DNA of 64,000 nucleotides, taken from the NCBI GenBank assembly GCA_902774155.1, contig CACYHF010000022.1, forward strand, positions 38,519 through 102,518. The letters are read 5' to 3'. The stretch's first letter is position 1, and the number at the start of each line of letters is the position of its first letter. The translations under genes and the position numbers were made by a program. Under the pieces are notes generated by a model. It was not told where the DNA came from, ran no database searches, and saw only the letters and a list, made by a program, of their open reading frames with translations. Of the stretch, positions 28,142 through 36,743 are shown piece after piece. This DNA comes from an uncultured Bacteroidia bacterium. GTDB taxonomy: Bacteria; Bacteroidota; Bacteroidia; Bacteroidales; UBA932.

Positions 28142-29233
28142 TTATTTAAAGAGCGTGGGAACGAGGGTCTGGAGGTCGGCGCGCCAGGTGGTCCAGCTGT
28201 GGCCGGCCTGGGCGTTTTCCAGATAAATGTATTGGATGCCGGCTTCTTTCAGGTAGCCCAGGGCTTCCTGGCAGTTCTTATAGGCGATGTCGGCGGGACC
28301 GCCCTGGGTGAAATACAGGGCCTTGAAGTTCTTGTTCAGGGCCGGAGCAATCTTGTTCAACTGAATCTCGGCCACATATTCCTTCTGCTTGCCGGGGGCG
28401 AAGCTGGAGCTGAGCACCCACACGTGGGAGAAGAGCTCCGGATGCTTGAAGGCAGTTTCGATGGTCTCCATACCGCCCATCGAGAGGCCGGCCATGGCGC
28501 GGTGGGCTTGATCGGCCAGGACGGGATAATTGGCTTCGATGAAGGGGATGATGCTGCGTACCATATCCTGGCCGAAAAGCGGCACTTCGCCCATCATGTC
28601 GGGGGTCTGGATGGTGCCGTTGGGCATTACCACGACCATAGGAACCATCTTGCCTTCGGCGAGCAGGTTGTCCAGAATCCATCCTGCGGCGCCTACGCCG
28701 GGCCAGGAGGCGTCGTTGTCGCCGCCACCGTGGATCAGGTAGAGCACAGGAAGTTTTTCCCGGGACTGCTCAAAGCCGGCGGGTGTCCAGACGTGCAGGC
28801 GACGCATCTCTCCCAGGGTTTCGGACCAATACCAGCGCTGGGCTACGGCGCCGTGGGGAACGTCCTTCACATACCCTTCACCTACCGTGAGGATGGATGC
28901 TTGTTCGGCGCTTAGCGGGGCCTTGGGGTCCTGCACCCGTACGCCGTCCACCAGGAAGCTGTAACGGAAGCAGCCTTCGCCCAGGCCTTCGCAGAGACCT
29001 TTCCATACGCCGTTATCGGCCTTGACAAACTGCACGGGCTTGTCCCAGGGGAGGTCGCCGGTCACGGCCACCTGGGTGGCCTGGGGGGCGTAAATCTGGA
29101 ACAGGACCTTGCCGTCTGGCAGAACGCGGGTGCTCTTAAGGGTGTCATTGGGGGTGGGCTGACGGAACCAGCCCTGGGCCGATGCGGCCACACCGAGGGT
29201 CAGAAGGAAGACCAGGGAAAGGATTTTTTTCAT
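28142..29233 (-). CDS. CE1-type esterase with N-terminal Ig-like domain
   Basis: A 363-residue secreted esterase with signal MKKILSLVFLLTLGVAASAQ. The Ig-like N-domain has VLFQIYAPQATQVAVTGDL and FRYSFLVDGVRVQDPK. The catalytic part has LHVWTPAGFEQS, LPVLYLIHGGGDNDASW, Ser251 in AGLSMGGME, and a terminal AGHSWTTW. It leads the minus-strand operon CE1 - GH3 - esterase - outer-membrane protein and faces another CE1 gene across a shared regulatory gap. Confidence 0.9.
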   Translation of the reverse strand: MKKILSLVFLLTLGVAASAQGWFRQPTPNDTLKSTRVLPDGKVLFQIYAPQATQVAVTGDLPWDKPVQFVKADNGVWKGLCEGLGEGCFRYSFLVDGVRVQDPKAPLSAEQASILTVGEGYVKDVPHGAVAQRWYWSETLGEMRRLHVWTPAGFEQSREKLPVLYLIHGGGDNDASWPGVGAAGWILDNLLAEGKMVPMVVVMPNGTIQTPDMMGEVPLFGQDMVRSIIPFIEANYPVLADQAHRAMAGLSMGGMETIETAFKHPELFSHVWVLSSSFAPGKQKEYVAEIQLNKIAPALNKNFKALYFTQGGPADIAYKNCQEALGYLKEAGIQYIYLENAQAGHSWTTWRADLQTLVPTLFK

Positions 29234-29248
29234 GGCTGTTAGCTTTGT

Positions 29249-29256
29249 ACAAAGGT
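29249..29256 (-). promoter_or_regulatory. -7 box (TACCTTTG) of the minus-strand CE1 operon
   Basis: A TAnnTTTG match on the minus strand, 15 bases before the start codon at 29233. Confidence 0.5.
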
Positions 29257-29289
29257 ACGCTTTTCCCCGCTCGAATACCTGCCTCTGAG

Positions 29290-29326
29290 GTTCAAATGTT
29301 TTTTCTTTTGTTCAAAGTATTTGAAC
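29290..29326. promoter_or_regulatory. GTTCAAA direct repeat plus palindrome, candidate HTCS operator
   Basis: GTTCAAA occurs at 29290-29296 and 29310-29316, 20 bases apart as at 10898-10924. The second copy also forms a perfect inverted repeat with TTTGAAC at 29320-29326 (three-base spacer). It lies between two divergent CE1 promoters and could control both. Confidence 0.55.
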
Positions 29327-29342
29327 ATCGGAGGGAAATGCT

Positions 29343-29350
29343 TATTTTTG
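29343..29350 (+). promoter_or_regulatory. -7 box (TATTTTTG) of the plus-strand CE1 gene
   Basis: A TAnnTTTG match 20 bases before the ATG at 29371 and just downstream of the candidate operator. Confidence 0.5.
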
Positions 29351-29370
29351 AGGAAACAACACTTCTGATT

Positions 29371-30615
29371 ATGAAACGTTTCCTTCCTGTCATCCTGTTC
29401 CTGGGCCTGTCCCTGGCAGCATCGGCCCAGCAGGCCCTGGGCCCCGGCTCCGGCCTTGTTTCCTCGGAAATCAACCCGGACCATAGCGTAACCTTCCGTT
29501 ATCAGAACCCCAAAGCCAAGGTGGTGCAGGTCACCGGCGACTTCCTGCCCACCCGGCCCATCGAAATCGATTTGGGCGAAAGAGTCATCATCTATGACGC
29601 CCCCGGCGTGGCAGATCTCAAAGAAGGCCCGGACGGCGTATGGACCTATACTTCGGCCCCGCTGGAAGGGGAACTGTATTCCTATAGTTTCCTGGTGGAT
29701 GGCAAGAAGGCCATGGATCCTTCCAATGTGCATCAGAACCGGGATGTGGCCACCTGGACCAATATTTTCATCCTGAGTGCCCAACCCGGTGACAAAGGCT
29801 GGTACTACGGCGTACACAATGTGCCGCACGGCACCGTATCCCACGTGTGGTACGAAAGCGCCACCCTCAACAGCCAGCGCCGTATGACCGTCTACACCCC
29901 TGCCGGATACGAAAACGGCACCCAGTCCTATCCTGTCCTGTATCTGCTGCACGGTTCCGGCGGCGACGAAGATGCTTGGAGTGACTTAGGCCGCACCGCC
30001 CAGATTATGGACAACCTCATTGCAGAGGGCAAGGCCAAACCTATGATTGTGGTTATGCCCAACGGAGTCTGGTTCAACCAGGCCGCTCCCGGTGCCGCCG
30101 TGGACAACTTCCAGCCCACCATGGCCAACAGCCGCAGCCAGAGCACCATTGAAATCGAAGAGAGCTTCCCGGATGTGATGCAATTTGTGGAGAAGCACTA
30201 CCGCGTGTCCAAGGGCTATGCCCATACGGCGGTGGCCGGCCTGTCCATGGGCGGCCGCCAGAGCTGTATGCTCTCGCTGCACTATCCCGATACCTTCGGC
30301 TATGTGGGTCTGTTCTCCGGCGTGGGCACCATTGAGGGCAACGAACAAGCCTTCGCCAAGGTTTTCGCTTATGAACCCAAGCTATACTGGATTGGCTGCG
30401 GCAAGGCCGATGGCATTATGGAAAACTCCCGCCGCCTGAAAGAATGGTTCGACTTCCAGGGTTTCCCCGCCACGCTCTATGAAAGCGAGGGCGGCCACAT
30501 CTGGCGCAACTGGCGCGAATATCTTACTATTTTCGCCCAGCAGCTCTTCCGGGCTCCCCAGCAGCGCAAGCAGCCCGTCCGTCGTTACACCTCCGCCGTC
30601 TCGGAAGTGGATTAA
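29371..30615 (+). CDS. CE1-type esterase with N-terminal Ig-like domain
   Basis: A 414-residue secreted esterase. The start at 29371 opens the signal peptide (MKRFLPVILFLGLSLAASAQ); the longer frame upstream has no homology. The Ig-like N-domain has VTFRYQNPKAKVVQVTGDF and YSYSFLVDGKKAMDPSN. The catalytic domain has YPVLYLLHGSGGDEDAW, Ser292 in AGLSMGGRQ, and GGHIWRNW. A C-terminal ~20-residue basic tail (PQQRKQPVRR) is unlike its paralogues. It is transcribed alone and meets a convergent gene two bases after its stop. Confidence 0.9.
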   Translation: MKRFLPVILFLGLSLAASAQQALGPGSGLVSSEINPDHSVTFRYQNPKAKVVQVTGDFLPTRPIEIDLGERVIIYDAPGVADLKEGPDGVWTYTSAPLEGELYSYSFLVDGKKAMDPSNVHQNRDVATWTNIFILSAQPGDKGWYYGVHNVPHGTVSHVWYESATLNSQRRMTVYTPAGYENGTQSYPVLYLLHGSGGDEDAWSDLGRTAQIMDNLIAEGKAKPMIVVMPNGVWFNQAAPGAAVDNFQPTMANSRSQSTIEIEESFPDVMQFVEKHYRVSKGYAHTAVAGLSMGGRQSCMLSLHYPDTFGYVGLFSGVGTIEGNEQAFAKVFAYEPKLYWIGCGKADGIMENSRRLKEWFDFQGFPATLYESEGGHIWRNWREYLTIFAQQLFRAPQQRKQPVRRYTSAVSEVD

Positions 30616-30617
30616 GC

Positions 30618-31673
30618 TTATTGCATCTGCCGCAGGCGGACATCTATTCCAGGCAGGGCGGCGGGCAGGCCGGAGATATCCGTCTGGCCGAAGTGATAGG
30701 GAATGAGCACTTTGGGGTTCACCACTTTTGCAGCGTTGATACACTGCTCCGGCGTCATAGTGTAAGGCTGGTTGCAAGGCAGGAACGCGATGTCTATGTC
30801 CTTGATTTCAGCCATTTCCGGAATGTCTTCCGTGTCTCCGGCAATGTAGATGCGTAGGCCGTCCAGGTTCAGTATGTAGCCGTTGTCGCGGCCCTTAGGG
30901 TGGAACTGCAGATGGCCCTCAGTGGTATTGTAGGCCGGAAGGGCCTCTACCGTGAATAGTTCTCGGGAACCAGTGGCTCTATCTTCGGTGAAGGTGGCCG
31001 ATTGGCCGTTTTCCAGCACCGTGCCACGGCCCAGCATCTCCGCGCAGCGAGCGTTGGTCACTACGAATCCACCCAGGATGGCCAGTGCTTCCTTGTCAAA
31101 GTGGTCTCCGTGTTCGTGGGTTACCAACACATAATCAGCCGAAGGAAAATCGGCTGCGTAGTCGATGGTTTTGCCCAGCTTCACAACCGGATCCACCTGG
31201 ATGGAGAGCCCTTTGTAGGCGATGGCCAGGCTGGCGTGCTGGATGAGCCAAATTTCCACAGGTGCACCGCCGGGCGTGCAGAATCGCTCTACTTCATAGG
31301 TAGTTACAGGCATGCTGGCCTCCTGCCAGGCCAGCATGCCGCCCAGCAGGTTGCTTACTCGGAAGCCGACCTTGGTGAGGGCTTCTGCAGCTTCTGCGCT
31401 GCGCCGCCCGCTGCGACAGTACACCAGCACGGGGCGGTTGGGATCCAGGGTTGCCTGGGCCGCCGCCACGAAGCCATCGGCCTTCCAATCTATATTGAGA
31501 GCACCGGGAATCCGGCCTTCGGCATATTCCGCAGGCGTGCGGACATCCAGCAACTGCACCGTCCCGTCGTCGGAAAGCTTTTGCCGGAAGGCCTCAACGG
31601 AAAGGTTGTCATAGCCTTTGCAGGAAAACAGGCTAAGGAGGGAGAACAACGCCATAATGGATATTTTCTTCAT
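30618..31673 (-). CDS. Rhodanese - UlaG-like metallohydrolase fusion lipoprotein
   Basis: A 351-residue fusion with a lipoprotein signal (MALFSLLSLFSC). Residues ~22-120 form a rhodanese domain with LLDVRTPAEYAEGRIPGA and active-site Cys86 in VYCRSGRRS. Residues ~135-345 form a metallo-beta-lactamase-fold domain of the UlaG-like type, with VLVTHEHGDHFD (His186, His188, Asp190, His191) and IAGDTEDIPEM. Rhodaneses move sulfane sulfur or recognise sulfur/arsenate-like anions; the hydrolase substrate is unknown. It is three bases after a carboxylesterase gene in one operon, so a link to carbohydrate or lactone breakdown is possible but unproven. Confidence 0.85.
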   Translation of the reverse strand: MKKISIMALFSLLSLFSCKGYDNLSVEAFRQKLSDDGTVQLLDVRTPAEYAEGRIPGALNIDWKADGFVAAAQATLDPNRPVLVYCRSGRRSAEAAEALTKVGFRVSNLLGGMLAWQEASMPVTTYEVERFCTPGGAPVEIWLIQHASLAIAYKGLSIQVDPVVKLGKTIDYAADFPSADYVLVTHEHGDHFDKEALAILGGFVVTNARCAEMLGRGTVLENGQSATFTEDRATGSRELFTVEALPAYNTTEGHLQFHPKGRDNGYILNLDGLRIYIAGDTEDIPEMAEIKDIDIAFLPCNQPYTMTPEQCINAAKVVNPKVLIPYHFGQTDISGLPAALPGIDVRLRQMQ

Positions 31674-31675
31674 AT

Positions 31676-32992
31676 TTATTCTACGTTAAAACATTCTTTG
31701 TACGGTTTTTCCTGCTTGTAGGCAGGCCAGCCGGGGTTGCCGGATTTGCAGAAATCTGTCCAGGCGTCCAGCATACGGACGCTGAGGGCGTGGTCTGCCT
31801 CTGTGAAAGGGCGCCAGCTGCGGTCCAGCGTGCCGAACATGTACCAGAGTTCGGCCGAATGAAAGGCTCCGGCAGCCGATGCAGGATGCGCCTCATCGGT
31901 GGGGAGTTCCCGAAGGAATTCGTACTCGTATACGGTACAGCCCAGGGAGTCGCGCAAGGCGCAGAAGCGGTCCACTACTTCGCCGCCCAGGGCACCCATG
32001 TCGTCCTTGTTATAGCCGATGAGAATGGGAACCTGCGCGATGGAGCCGTCGAAAAACGCCTCTTCAAAGCTTCCGGTGACCACTTTGCCGTCCGGATGCG
32101 GCATAAACCAACCTTGGACAGTGCGAATCTGTTCCGTGGTAGCCGCCCGCATATCAGCCAGATTCGTGAGCCCGGCGTTGTCCATGGCTGCCTTGCCCAC
32201 TGCGTCAAACTGCTCCTGCGAGCCGTCCGGGGACAGGCCGCGTGTATTGAGTCCGCCGCCGCTCTGGATGATGGCGCCGGCCATCAAGTCCCGAGATAAC
32301 GGCGAAACCAGCAGCGTCTTCACGCTCATGGCACCCGCACTCTGGCCAAAGATGGTAATGCGGGACGGGTCACCGCCAAACTGGCCGATGTTGTCGTGCA
32401 CCCACTGAAGGGCCGCCGCCTGGTCCATGGTGCCGTAGTTGCCGCTCTGGCCCTGCTGGGCCGTGAGTTCCGGATGGCTCAGGAAACCCAGCGTGCCCAA
32501 GCGGTAGTTGATGGTAACCAGAATCACACCCCGCTTTGCCCATTCATCTCCGTCCATGGTTATTTCATAGCCGTATCCGTTCATATAGGCGCCGCCGTGG
32601 ATCCACAGGGCTACAGGCAAATCGGCCTTTTTCCCAACTGTCTTGCTGGGGGCCCATACATTCAGGTACAGGCAGTCCTCACTTTCTTCCGGCGTACCCT
32701 GCCAGTAGAATTCGTCTCCGTAGAATGTGCCGGGCTTGTTGCCGGGCTGCGGCGCAATGGGGCCGAAGCTGTCACAGACCTTAACCCCCTCCCAGGGTAC
32801 CACCGGCTGTGACGCCTGCCAGCGAAGTTCGCCCACCGGCGGAGCGGCATAGGGGATGCCTCTGAAAACCGTCACACCAGGCGCCTCAGAGGGCACACCT
32901 TGTATTTGCCCGCCGCTCACCGTGAGCACCGGTTGTTGGGCGCAGCCCGCCATGAGTACGGCGGCTGCAGTTATGATGGCTATTGTTCTCAT
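31676..32992 (-). CDS. Type-B carboxylesterase lipoprotein
   Basis: A 438-residue type-B carboxylesterase. The start at 32992 is chosen for the lipoprotein signal (AAAVLMAGC); the frame extends further upstream without homology. Motifs are TVFRGIPYAAPPVGELRW, LWIHGGAYMNGYGYE, nucleophile Ser218 in FGQSAGAM, and a His in AFHSAELWYMFG. It is shorter than many family members, with a compact C-terminal part. It is probably a second enzyme for acyl or aryl esters in this locus. Confidence 0.9.
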   Translation of the reverse strand: MRTIAIITAAAVLMAGCAQQPVLTVSGGQIQGVPSEAPGVTVFRGIPYAAPPVGELRWQASQPVVPWEGVKVCDSFGPIAPQPGNKPGTFYGDEFYWQGTPEESEDCLYLNVWAPSKTVGKKADLPVALWIHGGAYMNGYGYEITMDGDEWAKRGVILVTINYRLGTLGFLSHPELTAQQGQSGNYGTMDQAAALQWVHDNIGQFGGDPSRITIFGQSAGAMSVKTLLVSPLSRDLMAGAIIQSGGGLNTRGLSPDGSQEQFDAVGKAAMDNAGLTNLADMRAATTEQIRTVQGWFMPHPDGKVVTGSFEEAFFDGSIAQVPILIGYNKDDMGALGGEVVDRFCALRDSLGCTVYEYEFLRELPTDEAHPASAAGAFHSAELWYMFGTLDRSWRPFTEADHALSVRMLDAWTDFCKSGNPGWPAYKQEKPYKECFNVE

Positions 32993-33002
32993 ATGACGAT
33001 AA

Positions 33003-35270
33003 TTATTTGCCGTAGCGCTGGGTGCGGGCGTCCTGGATAGGACCGGACCAGTTGAGGCCGAAGGCAAAGTCCCAGACATGGCCTTCGGTATCTTTCAGGC
33101 AACGCATATCCTGGGGAACGTCTTCGTATTGTTCCTCCACGGTGCGCATGTCGGCCGGCATCTGCATGGGCAGGAGGCCGGAAGGTTCGGCCGCTCCGCT
33201 CACCAGATCCAGCACGGCCTGGTTCTGTACGCCGAAAGAAAGGAGGATGGCATCGGCATAGGGCTCCAGTTCCGAGAGCACGGCAGGGCGGGTGAGGTTC
33301 ACCACCACCACTACGGGCTTGTCTCCCATTTCCTTGCGGGTTTTCAGCACCAGGTCCAGGTCGCTTTCGTTGTAGGTGGTCACCGTCTTTCCTTTATAGG
33401 AACGGTTGGTGAAGGCTTCCTTCGGGTCTCCGCCGGCCAGGGATTCCGCGCGCGCGTACACGGCTTTATAAGGCCGATACTGCAGGCTGATGGGCACATA
33501 GCCGTTGCCACCTTTCTGGCGGTCTTTTACGTCATAGCCGGTACCGGGATAGGGCTCCTGAATCAGCAGAAGGGCGAAATCGGCCTCTTCGGGCGTGTTG
33601 GCCCAGTCATAGTATTTCTCTACCAGGGTACGGTCTATGGGATAGTCCCAATGGGCCGGGGCGCCCATAAACAGGCCGAACATGCCGGGCGTCTGGGGAT
33701 AGAGACGCTGGGGTACATAAACCTTTGCGCGCTGGCGGGGCAGGGTAGAGGCGTGATTCTTCACCATCACCACGGATTTGAGCTGGGCATCGTAGCCGGC
33801 TTGCATAAAGGAGGGATTGCCCACTACCTCGGCCGCCACGGCGGGATCCGTGTACGGGTTTTCGAACAGGCCGGTGCGGAAGGAGTTCATGAGCAGGCGT
33901 ACGGCCGATGCCTCAAAACGCTCCCGGGCGGCAGCTTCGCCGAAATCGGCCACCCACATCCGGTAGGCTTCCAGCACGGGGCCTTTGTCGTTGTTGCCGC
34001 CGAACTGGTCTACGCCGGAGAGGAGCACCTGATAGTGCCGCTGGGCCACCGTGAGCTCTTCCACGCCCCAGCATTTGCCGTCGAAGGATTCGATGGTAGC
34101 GTTGTCGTAGGTGATGTTCCAGTCTGTGCACACCACGCCGTCGTAGCCATATTCTCCGCGAAGCAAGTCGCTGATAATGTACTTGTTATAACTGTTTCCC
34201 ACATTCTTTCCGGAAGGATCCACGCCGTAGGAGATGGTGTAGTAAGGCATCACGGCCGATGCCTTCCCGGTGCCGCCTTCCAGCTGGAAAGCGCCCTCAG
34301 TGAAGGCTTTCAGGTGGTCTTTCAGGTTCTTTCCGGGATAGACGGCGTACTTACCATAGTTGAAGTGGGCGTCGCGGCCGCCTTCTTCCGGGCCACCGGA
34401 GGGCCAGTGCTTTACCATAGCGTTCACGCTCTGCAGGCCCCAGCCGCCTTCGGGCGATGTCTGGAAACCGTCCACATAGGCGCGGGCCATGTCCGTATCC
34501 AGGGCGGGATTCTCGCCGAAAGTGCCGCCGAAGCGGCTCCAGCGGGGTTCCGTGGCCAGGTCAATCTGCGGGCTCAGGGCCGTAGCGATACCCAGTGCAC
34601 GGTATTCCTGCGAGGCAATCTCGCCGAACTGCCGTACCAGTGCAGGGTTGAAGCTGGCAGCCAGGCCCAGCGGGGTGGGCCAGAGGGAAATCTGCCCGCC
34701 GGCTCCCATATTGAATTCGGCCGTGGCAGCGGTCTCATTGCGGGGATCGGAGGAATTGTTGGCCGGAATGCCCAGGCCGATACCTTCCACGAAGGCCTGC
34801 ACGTTGTTATTCCAGCGGGCGGCCACTTCCGGGCTCTCCACACTGGTTACCAGCACGGCGCGGAGGTTATCTTCCTCCAGGAACTTCTTCTGCTGATCCG
34901 TTAGATCCCAAGATTTGTGATTCGCATCACTGTAGGTGGCTGCACCAAATCCGTAGGCGCTGCCCGGGATGGCCTGATGGCTGCTGTACAGCATAAGACC
35001 GGCAATCTGCTCTATGCTCATTTGGGTAGCTAAATCCTTGGCCCGGTCCAGTGCCGGCAGGCGCCAGTCCTCGTAAGGGTCCAGGCCGCCATTCCGGTTT
35101 AAATCCTTGAAAGCAAAACCTTTGTCTTCAAGGATGGGGGCGGTGGTATAGCCCAGCGTGGGTCCGCCTTTTTGCGTAATGCGGGTGAAGCCATCGGCTT
35201 CAGAGGCCTGCCATTTGGGGCCACAGGCCACGGCCATCGTCAGGGCCAGGAGGGGAAGGATACGTTTCAT
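33003..35270 (-). CDS. GH3 beta-glycosidase lipoprotein, no fibronectin-III end
   Basis: A 755-residue GH3 enzyme with a lipoprotein signal (MKRILPLLALTMAVAC). The start at 35270 follows that signal. It opens with GFAFKDLNRNGGLDPYEDWR, typical of one GH3 subgroup. It has MVKHWPSGGPEEGGRD, nucleophile Asp near residue 382 in GVVCTDWNITYD, and a C-terminal sandwich domain (PVVVVVNLTRPAVLSELEPY, SGLLPMQMP). It ends soon after without the fibronectin-III-like domain of the other two GH3 proteins, so it belongs to a different GH3 branch. It starts the minus-strand trio with the carboxylesterase and the rhodanese fusion. Confidence 0.9.
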   Translation of the reverse strand: MKRILPLLALTMAVACGPKWQASEADGFTRITQKGGPTLGYTTAPILEDKGFAFKDLNRNGGLDPYEDWRLPALDRAKDLATQMSIEQIAGLMLYSSHQAIPGSAYGFGAATYSDANHKSWDLTDQQKKFLEEDNLRAVLVTSVESPEVAARWNNNVQAFVEGIGLGIPANNSSDPRNETAATAEFNMGAGGQISLWPTPLGLAASFNPALVRQFGEIASQEYRALGIATALSPQIDLATEPRWSRFGGTFGENPALDTDMARAYVDGFQTSPEGGWGLQSVNAMVKHWPSGGPEEGGRDAHFNYGKYAVYPGKNLKDHLKAFTEGAFQLEGGTGKASAVMPYYTISYGVDPSGKNVGNSYNKYIISDLLRGEYGYDGVVCTDWNITYDNATIESFDGKCWGVEELTVAQRHYQVLLSGVDQFGGNNDKGPVLEAYRMWVADFGEAAARERFEASAVRLLMNSFRTGLFENPYTDPAVAAEVVGNPSFMQAGYDAQLKSVVMVKNHASTLPRQRAKVYVPQRLYPQTPGMFGLFMGAPAHWDYPIDRTLVEKYYDWANTPEEADFALLLIQEPYPGTGYDVKDRQKGGNGYVPISLQYRPYKAVYARAESLAGGDPKEAFTNRSYKGKTVTTYNESDLDLVLKTRKEMGDKPVVVVVNLTRPAVLSELEPYADAILLSFGVQNQAVLDLVSGAAEPSGLLPMQMPADMRTVEEQYEDVPQDMRCLKDTEGHVWDFAFGLNWSGPIQDARTQRYGK

Positions 35271-35343
35271 GGCAATCGGAAATTTTGCTCTAAGATACAT
35301 TTTTTCAATGATTACCACAAAAAACGTTATTTGCTCCCGAGTT

Positions 35344-35378
35344 GTCATCCTGAGGAGCCGAAAGCGATGAAGGATCTG
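35344..35378. repeat. REP-like GTCATCCTGAG... element
   Basis: The sequence starts GTCATCCTGAGGAGCCG and ends GATGAAGGATCTG, with ATCCT/AGGAT arms. I recall this kind of word as a dispersed extragenic repeat in many Bacteroidetes genomes. Only one copy is in this window, so dispersal is prior knowledge, not seen here. Confidence 0.5.
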
Positions 35379-35396
35379 TGGGGGAGTAATGGATTC

Positions 35397-35530
35397 AGTG
35401 TGCTTTTAGTTTTTAAAGCACAGTTTTGTCTCTGGAAGGTTTATTATGCGCCTGAGACGGGGTGTGTTCCACCAGCTAAAGCGCACGATCTGCCCCTCAG
35501 TACGCAAAGTGTGCTTCAAGTTTTTAAGGT
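35397..35530. repeat. Imperfect direct repeat, 23 bases, 111-base period
   Basis: Bases 35397-35419 and 35508-35530 agree at 19 of 23 positions. Both begin AGTGTGCTT and contain AGTTTTTAA. They flank a GC-richer stretch with no gene. They may be a remnant of a duplication or excised element. Confidence 0.4.
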
Positions 35531-35574
35531 TAGCGGGTTGGATAATATGGTCTTACACGTACTTTATCGGATGC

Positions 35575-36741
35575 TTACTTCCTATTCTCCACCAATATTG
35601 CAGCGGAAGCCAGGACGTAATAAACGACCGTCTGGAGGGTCATGGCCCAGAGTTCGGGGGCGATGGCGCTCAGGTTTCCGGTTTGGCTTAGCGTCATATA
35701 GGCCCGGCAGCCGAAGGTGGTAGGGAACACATAGGAAACGATTCTCCAGAATATGGGGAAATTCTCCGTGGGCCAGGTGAAACCTGTGAGGAACACGGCG
35801 ATGGGGGAGACGAACAGCAGCAATACCAGCACCGTTTCACGCTTGTAGATGCCCGACGACCAGGTGAAGCTGAATACGATGATATCGGCCACGAAGAAAG
35901 CCAGGAAAAGCATCATATCCCACCAGGCGGCGTGCATGGGCAGGTGAAAGAGGTGGGGAACCAGCACAGCTCCGTAGGCTCCCAGGAAGAGGAATACCAG
36001 GAAGTAGGCGGCGCCTCGGCCCAGTACGATACGGCCCATTCCGTGGCCACCTTCCACCAGTTGGGCAAAGCTTCGGCCCTCTTCCCGCAGCGTACCCGCC
36101 AGGGTGCTGGAGCCGTAGAACATCACCTGCTGCAGAATCATCATCAGCGCCATATAAATGAAGAACATCGTGAAGGAGATGTTGGGGTTGTAGAGGCGGG
36201 CGTCGTCGTACTGCACCGGTTCTATGAGCTGTACAGCATCCTGCCCGGTGAAGCCCTTGGCGGCGTAGTGTTCGGCCTGAATCTGATGCACCTCGTCCAG
36301 CATCACCAGGTTGGAGGCGATGGTCATGTTCTTGTAATAGAGGAACGTGGACATATCGGCATAGGTGGAGAGGAAAGCCTGCTCTCCCAGCGCCAGACGG
36401 CTGTCAAAGTCGGAGGGAATGTACAGGATGCCATGCACCTTCTGCTCTTTCATCAGTTCCTCGGCCTCGGCCATTGACACGCAGTCGTAGGCGATGGCGC
36501 ACTCGCGGGTGGCGTCGAACTTCTGCACATAGCGGTGGCTGTAGCTGCCCCGGGAATTGTCCACCACGGCTACGGGCATTTCGTCCACCACGCCGTCGTG
36601 ATAGATCCAATTGTACAGCAGCGGGTACACCAGGCCGGCGAAACAGAAGATGAGCATGACGCCGTTGTCCCGGCCGATGAGCCTCAATTCCCGGGTGAAG
36701 ATGTTCCACACATCGTGGAACCATTTGCTAATATAGGACAT
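35575..36741 (-). CDS. ABC-2-type transporter permease (YhhJ-like)
   Basis: A 388-residue membrane protein; the start at 36741 is three bases after the upstream stop (the frame extends further without homology). A first membrane segment (MLIFCFAGLVYPLLYNWIY) is followed by a large external domain (VAVVDNSRGSYSHRYVQKF) and five C-terminal membrane segments (IYMALMMILQQVMFY, FLVFLFLGAYGAVLV, FLAFFVADIIVFSF, LLFVSPIAVFLTGFTW, VVYYVLASAAILV). This is the ABC2_membrane_3 architecture of drug or heavy-compound exporters. It is the last gene of a TolC-HlyD-permease-permease operon with no ATPase gene. Confidence 0.9.
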   Translation of the reverse strand: MSYISKWFHDVWNIFTRELRLIGRDNGVMLIFCFAGLVYPLLYNWIYHDGVVDEMPVAVVDNSRGSYSHRYVQKFDATRECAIAYDCVSMAEAEELMKEQKVHGILYIPSDFDSRLALGEQAFLSTYADMSTFLYYKNMTIASNLVMLDEVHQIQAEHYAAKGFTGQDAVQLIEPVQYDDARLYNPNISFTMFFIYMALMMILQQVMFYGSSTLAGTLREEGRSFAQLVEGGHGMGRIVLGRGAAYFLVFLFLGAYGAVLVPHLFHLPMHAAWWDMMLFLAFFVADIIVFSFTWSSGIYKRETVLVLLLFVSPIAVFLTGFTWPTENFPIFWRIVSYVFPTTFGCRAYMTLSQTGNLSAIAPELWAMTLQTVVYYVLASAAILVENRK

Positions 36742-36743
36742 AG

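Larger units (their letters stand above)
35271..35574. other. 304-base intergenic stretch with repeats
   Basis: This gap separates two minus-strand transcription units. It holds an AT-rich upstream region of the GH3 gene without a clear -7 box (TATCTTAG near 35296 is the closest), a REP-like sequence at 35344-35378, and an imperfect direct repeat at 35397-35419 and 35508-35530. I see no convincing gene; the short open frames on the plus strand have no recognisable motifs. Confidence 0.6.

Noticed and set aside
33078-34904. 608-codon plus-strand open frame opposite the third GH3 gene
   Set aside because: Same kind of antisense shadow, no domain or start signal.
35446-35691. Small plus-strand open frame in and beyond the 304-base gap
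   Set aside because: It overlaps the end of the permease gene and has no recognisable motif or promoter.
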